This document shows, in pieces, positions 63,601-64,000 of a stretch of DNA of 64,000 nt. Each line of letters starts with the position of its first letter. The first letter of the stretch is position 1. The stretch comes from Patiria miniata (lineage: Eukaryota; Echinodermata; Asteroidea; Valvatida; Asterinidae), in NCBI RefSeq assembly GCF_015706575.1, contig NW_024037076.1, positions 5,118,777 through 5,182,776 of the forward strand, written 5' to 3'. The notes below the pieces were generated by a model. That model saw only the letters and a program-made list of their open reading frames with translations, was not told the origin of the DNA and did not search any database. A program made the translations under genes and the position numbers.

Positions 63601-64000
63601 ACAGTGCATCTTGATACGCACCGTTGGAAAGGCCTTCTTTCGTTGATTACTTCAAAATGATAGCTTGCCAGAAAGATTAATTTCACAGGGAGTTTAGTCC
63701 ACTTACTATCTTTCAACCAAGTATGTTTTTCAACAATAATACACCAGTTACTTTTTCGGATGGCTGCAAATGATGGACTATAGCTTTAACACCCGAGGGG
63801 TGCATAACACTTGAGGCGAAGAAGAGGGTGCTATGCCCCCCGAGGGGTTAAAAACAGTCAAAGCTCCGTTTCTCAATCATCTCAAACCGGTACATGTATC
63901 TCACCTCTTCTAGTTTTCTCTTCTCCCCTCTAGTGTCAAAGAAGTTGCGCTGGTAGGATGGCATCCCGCCTTCCCGCTGACCTTGCTGCTCAAAACTAGA
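33273..64000 (-). CDS. DHX9: DHX9 / RNA helicase A ortholog, 26 exons, 5' end outside window
   Basis: ATP-dependent DEIH-box (DExH, RHA/MLE) helicase that unwinds double-stranded RNA, RNA:DNA hybrids and structured nucleic acids in the nucleus; this role is known for the family. The 26 exons join in one frame (3471 nt, 1156 codons plus TAA). Residues of the visible part: dsRBD2 about 36-125, tryptophan-rich pre-helicase segment (NWNPW) about 175-225, Walker A GATGCGKT 281-288, DEIH 381-384, SAT 413-415, acidic insert 462-481, motif [10 protein letters not shown] 636-643, HA2/OB region about 660-1000, RGG tail 1032-1156. Human DHX9 is about 1270 residues, so roughly the first 110-150 (start codon and dsRBD1) lie beyond 64000. 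All intron phases agree. Exon/intron edges were chosen by GT/AG plus alignment to the remembered human protein. Confidence 0.97.
33690..34062. repeat. 90-bp tandem repeat, three copies, plus one inverted copy
   Basis: GGTTGGAGTCTGGATGCTGA recurs at exact 90-bp spacing (33759, 33849, 33939), each after CTTGGCCRGTTTTAAACACT. Directly after comes its complement (ATCAGCATCCAGACTCCAAC, 33986-34062), so the array can form a stem. In DHX9 intron w25. Confidence 0.88.
34867..35076 (-). CDS. DHX9: DHX9 exon w25: C-terminal helical region
   Basis: Encodes [20 protein letters not shown], then [15 protein letters not shown] and [17 protein letters not shown], aligned with human ISHEAAACITGLRAAMEALV and MLNMIRQISRPSAAG. 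Phase 2 donor GG|GTAAGT. The next intron (1218 bp) has a 90-bp tandem repeat plus an inverted copy. Confidence 0.94.
35848..35963 (-). CDS. DHX9: DHX9 exon w24: end of OB region
   Basis: Encodes [20 protein letters not shown] through GLIMLDD, nearly identical to human RTRAISAKGMTLVTPLQLLL. Donor TG|GTATGT. I recognised no repeat family in the next intron (771 bp). Confidence 0.95.
36421..36644 (-). CDS. DHX9: DHX9 exon w23: OB fold
   Basis: Encodes [20 protein letters not shown] through [20 protein letters not shown] and [11 protein letters not shown], the OB-fold segment that contacts RNA. Donor AAG|GTTCAT is weak but gives the phase 0 needed. No repeat was recognised in the next intron (457 bp). 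Confidence 0.95.
36737..36930 (+). mobile_element. Repeat with AGGTCTCTCTCAAAGATGGC end, copy 1
   Basis: AGGTCTCTCTCAAAGATGGC, CATCTCTGTAGGAGAACTGC, CAATCAAGCACG and CTCGAAATGTGTT are shared, in reverse orientation, with 48487-48665. Both copies are in DHX9 introns (w22 and w11). Confidence 0.7.
37312..37616 (-). repeat. Dispersed repeat with CCATCAAAATCCATC, copy 2
   Basis: CCAAGTCCATCAAAATCCAT at the left and GGATGGATTTTGATGGAGTT at the right, so this copy is itself an imperfect inverted repeat. In DHX9 intron w22. Confidence 0.6.
37840..37882 (-). CDS. DHX9: DHX9 exon w22: 43-nt micro-exon
   Basis: Encodes [14 protein letters not shown], matching human VQLKEILINSGFPED. Phases 0 and 1 agree with its neighbours. 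The following 1195-bp intron has a MITE (36737-36930) and an inverted-copy repeat (37312-37616) shared with LAMC1 intron 1. Confidence 0.9.
37979..38262 (+). mobile_element. tRNA-derived SINE, family B, with ATT tail, copy 1
   Basis: Head GCTGTGGTCCAATGGTTACG ... GGTTGGAACCC, body TTGGGCAAGGCACTTTACTA and AGGAGTATAAATGGGTACC, then GAGGGTAGAGACCAG, AAGCGCTACATAAG and an ATT-repeat tail. In DHX9 intron w21. Confidence 0.83.
38546..38633 (-). CDS. DHX9: DHX9 exon w21: HA2/ratchet
   Basis: Encodes [20 protein letters not shown] and SLRMIYEAR, matching human FCEHKRLNMATLRMTWEAK. Donor AGG|GTGAGA. The next intron (663 bp) contains a tRNA-derived SINE with an ATT tail (37979-38262). Confidence 0.93.
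38725..39634. repeat. 11-bp minisatellite (TGATGGACATG), split by SINE
   Basis: About 55 copies of an 11-bp unit alternating GGACATGTGAT and GGACTTGTGAT, at 38725-38822 and 39120-39634 with the family E SINE between. It fills most of DHX9 intron w20. Eleven-bp units give long open frames in all three phases, so the ORFs here are artefacts. Confidence 0.93.
38826..39118 (+). mobile_element. tRNA-derived SINE, family E, inside a minisatellite
   Basis: Head GGTTGGCGCAGAGGGAATTT with B-box GGTTCGAATCC, body TTTTCAGTCCCTGCCTG and TTCCCCAGAATATTC, tail of AATAATGAT repeats. It splits the 11-bp minisatellite of DHX9 intron w20. Confidence 0.8.
39649..39810 (-). CDS. DHX9: DHX9 exon w20: HA2/ratchet
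   Basis: Encodes [20 protein letters not shown] and on to [20 protein letters not shown]...L..F..W is the conserved ratchet-helix pattern. The next intron (1015 bp) is almost entirely an 11-bp minisatellite split by a SINE. Confidence 0.95.
40062..40143 (+). repeat. G-run tract in DHX9 intron w19
   Basis: Many runs of three or more G on the plus strand (TGGGTGGGGAGGGTGGTGGG and a final run of about 20 G). This has high G-quadruplex potential on the DHX9 template strand. The last run is prone to assembly length error. Confidence 0.85.
40589..40700 (-). CDS. DHX9: DHX9 exon w19: HA2/ratchet start
   Basis: Encodes [20 protein letters not shown] and [22 protein letters not shown]...P...GKM is the hallmark of the HA2 domain. 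Phases 1 and 2. The next intron (778 bp) contains a G-run-rich tract at 40062-40143. Confidence 0.96.
40820..41264. mobile_element. MITE with CAGTGGAACACCGCTATAACGAA end
   Basis: 445 bp with imperfect 24-bp inverted ends: CAGTGGAACACCGCTATAAC and CTGCGGAACGCCGCTATACC (right end read inward). Inner ends repeat TTCGGTATAG several times. In DHX9 intron w18. Confidence 0.75.
41737..41897 (-). CDS. DHX9: DHX9 exon w18: winged helix region
   Basis: Encodes [20 protein letters not shown] through [18 protein letters not shown], the winged-helix part that follows RecA2 in DEAH/RHA helicases (human PEMFRTPLHEIALSIKLLRL). Phases 2 and 1. The next intron (1036 bp) contains a 445-bp MITE (40820-41264). 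Confidence 0.96.
41926..42218 (+). mobile_element. tRNA-derived SINE, family C
   Basis: B-box GGTTCGAGTCC, then TTGGTCAAGGCACTTTGTCA, TAGGAGTAAATGGGTGCC and GTGAGGGCAGAG: a relative of family B with a different head and 3' end. In DHX9 intron w17. Confidence 0.75.
43119..43271 (-). CDS. DHX9: DHX9 exon w17: motif VI
   Basis: Encodes [20 protein letters not shown], then [28 protein letters not shown] holds the arginine fingers for ATP hydrolysis. Donor AA|GTGAAT. The next intron (1221 bp) carries a tRNA-derived SINE at 41926-42218. Confidence 0.97.
43526..43630. repeat. Hairpin with GGTATGTGGGAC arms
   Basis: GTGGAACACAGAATAATGTA ... GGTCCCACATACCACGAGGCC pairs with GGCCGAGTGGTATGTGGGAC ... 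GTGTTCCACG. In DHX9 intron w16. Probably the centre of a foldback MITE. Confidence 0.8.
44514..44587 (-). CDS. DHX9: DHX9 exon w16: motif V
   Basis: Encodes [20 protein letters not shown] and IDIC, containing the [11 protein letters not shown] motif V that contacts RNA and ATP. Donor AA|GTAAGT, phase 2. The next intron (1242 bp) contains a long hairpin at about 43526-43630 and otherwise unremarkable AT-rich DNA. Confidence 0.96.
45087..45307. repeat. Perfect 110-bp tandem duplication
   Basis: TTTTTTTGGCTAGATAAAGT ... AAGAAAGTGGAAAAGTT occurs twice with period 110 and no difference that I can see. In DHX9 intron w15. Confidence 0.9.
45379..45473 (-). CDS. DHX9: DHX9 exon w15: RecA2
   Basis: Encodes [20 protein letters not shown] and then [11 protein letters not shown], matching human [17 protein letters not shown]. 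Donor AAG|GTACCC is weak beyond GTA but gives the correct phase 0. The next intron (791 bp) has a perfect 110-bp tandem duplication. Confidence 0.94.
46287..46401 (-). CDS. DHX9: DHX9 exon w14: RecA2 start, motif IV
   Basis: Encodes [20 protein letters not shown], then [26 protein letters not shown] is the conserved first strand of RecA domain 2. Donor G|GTAGGT. The next intron (813 bp) contains an inverted pair around 45660-45866 (CAACAAGGTCGTA versus its complement). Confidence 0.95.
46576..46770 (+). mobile_element. tRNA-derived SINE, family B, 5'-truncated
   Basis: Starts inside the body (ATGCTTGTGTTCTTGGGCAA) and runs through GGAGTATAAATGGGTACC to AAAGCGCTGTAGAAGC; the tRNA head is missing, as expected for truncated retrotransposition. 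In DHX9 intron w13. Confidence 0.8.
46842..46940 (-). CDS. DHX9: DHX9 exon w13: between acidic insert and RecA2
   Basis: Thirty-three codons [11 protein letters not shown] to [12 protein letters not shown], matching human LNEKETPFELIE. Acceptor TTTACCCAG|GAGAAC. The acceptor and first six exon bases are repeated 88 bp upstream as a decoy. The following 440-bp intron contains a truncated SINE (46576-46770). Confidence 0.92.
46935..47093. repeat. 88-bp tandem duplication spanning a splice acceptor
   Basis: GTTCTCCTGGG.AAATAGTAAT ... GAAAGGGAAAGCTC at 46935-47002 recurs at 47023-47090 with few changes. The first copy includes the acceptor of DHX9 exon w13 and its first six bases. Confidence 0.88.
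47604..47922. mobile_element. Foldback MITE, GGCCAAGTTCG ends
   Basis: GGCCAAGTTCGCGCAAGGAC at the left pairs imperfectly with GGTCCCTGCCCGAACTTGGC at the right. Inner TAGTCGACTA arms are also present. In DHX9 intron w12. Confidence 0.65.
47992..48245. repeat. 125-bp tandem duplication with internal inverted repeats
   Basis: GGCTGTGTCTGAACGGCTCG at about 48015 recurs as GGCTGTGTCTGAATGACTTG at about 48140. Each unit has CTATGGCT near its start and AGCCATAG near its end, so each can fold. In DHX9 intron w12. Confidence 0.8.
48259..48377 (-). CDS. DHX9: DHX9 exon w12: acidic/basic insert
   Basis: Forty residues from [20 protein letters not shown] through a low-complexity [19 protein letters not shown]. 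Human DHX9 has a comparable charged loop (KKKKDKDDDGGEDDD) here. Phases 1 and 0. The next intron (1318 bp) carries a foldback element, a 125-bp tandem duplication and a duplicated splice acceptor. Confidence 0.93.
48487..48665 (-). mobile_element. Repeat with AGGTCTCTCTCAAAGATGGC end, copy 2
   Basis: Reverse copy of 36737-36930, directly abutting a SINE at 48666, so one element probably inserted into or beside the other. Confidence 0.68.
48666..48927 (-). mobile_element. tRNA-derived SINE, family A, copy 2
   Basis: About 262 bp. The tRNA-like head (GCGTGGCCTAGTGGTTAGGG, GGTTCAAATCC) is at the high-coordinate end; the body holds CAGGAGTATAAATGAGTACC and the tail GCCTGATGGGC. In DHX9 intron w11. 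Confidence 0.8.
49103..49259 (-). CDS. DHX9: DHX9 exon w11: motif III (SAT)
   Basis: Encodes [18 protein letters not shown], then [13 protein letters not shown] and [14 protein letters not shown] couples ATP hydrolysis to unwinding. Donor CAAG|GTACAT, phase 1. The next intron (725 bp) is a SINE (48666-48927) abutting a MITE (48487-48665). Confidence 0.96.
49303..49816. mobile_element. MITE with 15-bp inverted ends and 9-bp target duplication
   Basis: 514 bp with perfect inverted ends CAACCTCGTCCCCAG, flanked by ACAGACAGG on both sides (49294-49302 and 49817-49825). Nine-base duplications are typical of Mutator-like elements, so that class is the best guess. It sits in DHX9 intron w10, 44 bp from the acceptor of the SAT-motif exon. 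Confidence 0.85.
50043..50125 (-). CDS. DHX9: DHX9 exon w10: DEIH box (motif II)
   Basis: Encodes [20 protein letters not shown] followed by EIHERDLN. The DEIH Walker B motif defines the DEAH/RHA group. Acceptor CAACAG, donor AAT|GTAAGT. The next intron (783 bp) is mostly a MITE with a 9-bp target duplication (49294-49825). Confidence 0.96.
50200..50510 (-). mobile_element. tRNA-like SINE, family F, copy 2
   Basis: Reverse-strand copy: GCGGTACCCACTGCTATATC, CTCGTTGGTCAAGTGGTAAG, a degenerate B-box, and TTGTTCTCAAAAGCCCTCAG. In DHX9 intron w9. Confidence 0.65.
50495..51160. mobile_element. Foldback element with GGCCATCGTGGCTT arms
   Basis: Left arm GTGTTGTCCCTAGCCTTTCG, CCAAGGCCATCGTGGCTT, CGAGGCCTTTTCCAAC; right arm is the complement (GTTGGAAAAGGCCTCG, AAGCCACGATGGCCTTGG, CGAAAGGCTATGTTGTCC). 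About 150-bp arms around a 420-bp interior. In DHX9 intron w9. Confidence 0.72.
51165..51240 (-). mobile_element. tRNA-like SINE fragment, family F
   Basis: On the minus strand CAGTGGTAAGACGACTGCAC, GTCGTGGGTTCGAGTCCCAC. Only the tRNA-like part is clear; it is followed by a 91-bp tandem duplication. Confidence 0.6.
51231..51378. repeat. 91-bp tandem duplication next to the exon w9 donor
   Basis: TTTGTCCCACTATTCATATG ... CAGTGAATGTAGTA occurs at 51231 and again at 51322, stopping six bases before the DHX9 exon w9 donor. Confidence 0.88.
51384..51525 (-). CDS. DHX9: DHX9 exon w9: motif Ia/Ib
   Basis: Encodes [20 protein letters not shown] and on to GAMLFCTV, the second half of motif Ia and motif Ib. 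Donor G|GTAAGT (phase 1). A 91-bp tandem duplication lies about ten bases past the donor. The next intron (1258 bp) also holds tRNA-like SINE copies and a foldback element of about 650 bp. Confidence 0.95.
51679..52209 (+). mobile_element. TTAA-flanked MITE family, copy 5
   Basis: TTAAAGGGAATGTACATCAT to GTTGTATTTTCCCTTTAA; 531 bp, in DHX9 intron w8. The central palindrome has lost part of its right arm (GGTGGTCGGCCGATGTTGG). Confidence 0.87.
52725..52916 (-). CDS. DHX9: DHX9 exon w8: Walker A (motif I)
   Basis: Sixty-four codons with [31 protein letters not shown] and [12 protein letters not shown] is the ATP-binding motif I of DExH helicases. Motif Ia (TQPRR) is split by the next intron between Q and P. 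The next intron (1199 bp) contains a full TTAA-flanked MITE (51679-52209). Confidence 0.96.
52990..53480. repeat. Repeat with G/C runs and GCCCCTC motifs
   Basis: Long G run, short spacer and long C run (53015-53060), followed by repeated CCCCTC...AAATGCAC phrases. Similar in style to the MITE at 30363-30645. In DHX9 intron w7; class uncertain. Confidence 0.5.
53640..53714 (-). CDS. DHX9: DHX9 exon w7: 25-codon exon before helicase core
   Basis: Encodes [20 protein letters not shown] and five more residues, corresponding to the human helix before the core (ISMDLKNELMYQLEQDHDLQ). Phase 0 at both ends; donor AAG|GTACAA. The next intron (723 bp) holds a G/C-run-rich repeat at about 52990-53480. 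Confidence 0.88.
53868..54010. repeat. 11-bp minisatellite (GACTTGTGATT), 13 units
   Basis: Thirteen nearly identical 11-bp units in DHX9 intron w6. The unit differs from the common unit of the 38725-39634 array by one base at the end. Confidence 0.92.
54228..54482 (-). mobile_element. tRNA-derived SINE, family A, copy 3
   Basis: Diverged full-length copy with TGGCCTAGTGATAAG head, GGTTCGATTCC B-box, GGAGTATAAATGGGTACC body and GGCCTGATGGGCC tail. In DHX9 intron w6. Confidence 0.78.
54526..54678 (-). CDS. DHX9: DHX9 exon w6: conserved pre-helicase segment
   Basis: Fifty-one codons containing [20 protein letters not shown], a segment specific to the RHA/MLE family that lies between dsRBD2 and the helicase core. 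Phase 0 at both ends. The next intron (811 bp) holds an 11-bp minisatellite (53868-54010) and a tRNA-derived SINE (54228-54482). Confidence 0.94.
54761..55185 (+). mobile_element. 5'-truncated non-LTR retrotransposon (C-terminal end of reverse-transcriptase ORF)
   Basis: Frame on the plus strand reads [20 protein letters not shown], then [30 protein letters not shown] and ending ISVATAR with TGA at 55166-55168. This is the tail domain found after the RT in many invertebrate non-LTR elements (YG.E.W.L, ISWR.H, RFAGHC). A GATGATGATGATGA run after the stop fits a microsatellite 3' tail. Antisense within DHX9 intron w5; a dead copy without RT catalytic motifs. Confidence 0.85.
55556..55657 (-). 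CDS. DHX9: DHX9 exon w5: linker after dsRBD2
   Basis: Thirty-four codons starting [16 protein letters not shown] and ending VPEPTIQ, aligned with the human linker VEPYKVNLSQDLE. Both ends are phase 0 with good AG and GTAAGT sites. The next intron (877 bp) carries an antisense non-LTR retrotransposon tail at 54761-55185. Confidence 0.93.
55723..55913. mobile_element. 191-bp hairpin element
   Basis: Arms of about 57 nt: GGTCACAGGGCCGCAAGTCA ... GGTACAATCTCATTGG pairs with CCAATGAGATTGTACC ... TGACTTGTGACCCTGTGACC. Loop about 75 nt. In DHX9 intron w4; probably a foldback MITE. Confidence 0.78.
56477..56613 (-). CDS. DHX9: DHX9 exon w4: end of dsRBD2
   Basis: Encodes [20 protein letters not shown] and on to [10 protein letters not shown], the RNA-contacting KK helix of dsRBD2. 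The donor AGT|GTAGGT is slightly off consensus but gives the phase 0 that the next exon needs. A tempting downstream GTAAAT would give the wrong phase. The next intron (819 bp) holds a 191-bp hairpin element at 55723-55913. Confidence 0.92.
56705..57210. mobile_element. Foldback element, TACAGGGTGAGT ends, almost full hairpin
   Basis: TACAGGGTGAGTAAAAAAAA on the left and TTTTTTACTCACCCTGT on the right. The arms pair nearly from end to end (TTTTGTGATCCGTGGACAGA and complement; AAAGAAAGCT and complement) around 56960. In DHX9 intron w3, it takes up two thirds of the intron. Confidence 0.85.
57367..57413 (-). CDS. DHX9: DHX9 exon w3: 47-nt micro-exon in dsRBD2
   Basis: Encodes [15 protein letters not shown], matching the middle strands of dsRBD2 (human SFIAEMTIYIKQLGRR). 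The phases fit both neighbours (AG|G and A|CT). It is too short for ordinary ORF finding and was found by the domain gap. The following intron is almost filled by a foldback element (56705-57210). Confidence 0.9.
58130..58275. repeat. Hairpin with CTCGGCTTCGCC core
   Basis: TGCAATGGAAAGAATGATTTCAT-type left arm pairs with ATGAAATTATTCTTACCATTGCA on the right; the inner GTTCCATTCCACTCGGCTTC is followed by its complement. In DHX9 intron w2. Confidence 0.75.
58486..58764. mobile_element. Right-half copy of the 56705 foldback element
   Basis: Matches the right arm of 56705-57210 (GTGATCCGTGGACAGAACTT, CATGCAGAACTTCACT, CTACTCACTCCGTA). The left arm is missing. In DHX9 intron w2. Confidence 0.75.
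59747..60284 (+). mobile_element. TTAA-flanked MITE family, copy 6
   Basis: TTAAAGGGAATGTATAACAT to a decayed right end (TGTACATTACCTTCAA), in DHX9 intron w2. The central palindrome is eroded (CCAATGGTGGTTGGCC). Confidence 0.82.
62090..62229 (-). CDS. DHX9: DHX9 exon w2: start of dsRBD2
   Basis: Encodes [20 protein letters not shown] and on to GQDHN, the first helix and strand of the second double-stranded-RNA-binding domain, close to human DHX9. Acceptor GGAACAG, donor AATAG|GTAAAA (phase 2). The acceptor lacks a long pyrimidine tract next to the AG, but poly-T lies about 15 bases further upstream. The next intron is the largest in the gene seen here (4676 bp). Confidence 0.93.
62460..62985. 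repeat. Nested hairpins in DHX9 intron w1
   Basis: GAGGTGATCCATGGACATTC ... GGGAAGCC pairs with its complement (GGAATGCTCCATGGATCACC). Outside it, TTTATAACACTTCACCCACA pairs with TGTGGATGAGGCGTTATAAA near 62958-62985. These look like two overlapping foldback elements. Confidence 0.7.
63271..63789 (-). mobile_element. MITE family with CTATAGTCCATCATTTG ends, copy 2
   Basis: 519-bp copy in the opposite orientation to 5965-6520, located in DHX9 intron w1. The two ORF-like stretches in the copies resemble each other only because they are the same repeat. Confidence 0.82.
63905..64000 (-). CDS. DHX9: DHX9 exon w1 (partial at window edge): linker before dsRBD2
   Basis: Encodes a charged linker ending GEKRKLEE, just before the dsRBD2 exon; the donor is GAG|GTGAGA (phase 0). 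The upstream edge is cut by the window. The 1675-bp intron that follows (62230-63904) holds a MITE at 63271-63789 and a foldback region at about 62460-62985. Confidence 0.85.

Noticed and set aside
1..64000. CRISPR arrays, operons, riboswitches or other prokaryotic systems
   Set aside because: The window is spliced eukaryotic DNA. The tandem repeats have no spacer structure and no cas-like genes occur.

Overview
This is a window of animal (metazoan) nuclear DNA. It is AT-rich, the exons are short with GT...AG introns, and most of the sequence is introns filled with short transposable elements. I found two genes, both on the minus strand and both running off the window. The gene on the right is the ortholog of DHX9 (RNA helicase A). 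The gene on the left is the ortholog of LAMC1 (laminin subunit gamma-1). The protein sequences and the repeat types (TACATGTA and TACCGGTA palindromes, tRNA-derived SINEs, MITEs) suggest a marine invertebrate, probably a deuterostome such as an echinoderm. I cannot prove the species.

DHX9 occupies 33273-64000. Twenty-six exons can be joined in one frame, with matching splice phases, to give 1156 codons and a stop. They cover the region before the second double-stranded-RNA-binding domain, that domain, the conserved pre-helicase segment, the DEIH-box helicase core ([23 protein letters not shown]), the winged-helix/ratchet/OB region and a glycine/arginine-rich RGG tail. The start codon and first dsRBD lie beyond position 64000. 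LAMC1 occupies 8087-27577. Exon 1 carries the signal peptide and the start of the laminin N-terminal (LN) domain, exons 2 and 3 finish the LN domain, and exon 4 carries the first laminin EGF-like repeat. Intron 1 is 15 kb, and the rest of the gene lies beyond position 1. The two genes are 5.7 kb apart in tandem. The human orthologs are neighbours on 1q25.3 with the same order and orientation, so this looks like very old microsynteny.

Layout: 1-8086, LAMC1 intron 4 (repeats only). 8087-12060, LAMC1 exons 4 to 2, with a hAT-type element carrying an 8-bp target duplication in intron 2. 12061-27150, LAMC1 intron 1, with four copies of a TTAA-flanked MITE and a long hairpin. 27151-27577, LAMC1 exon 1. 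27578-33272, intergenic DNA and UTRs, with a nested transposon insertion and a 670-bp foldback element. 33273-64000, DHX9, with MITEs, SINEs, two related 11-bp minisatellites, a non-LTR retrotransposon fragment and local tandem duplications in its introns.

I saw no CRISPR array, operon, prokaryotic gene or convincing functional tRNA or rRNA gene. The tRNA-like segments are SINE heads. No new protein-coding system is evident. The most notable signals are the conserved DHX9-LAMC1 linkage, a duplicated decoy splice acceptor in DHX9, the strongly one-sided distribution of the TACCGGTA octamer, and several mobile elements with intact target-site duplications.
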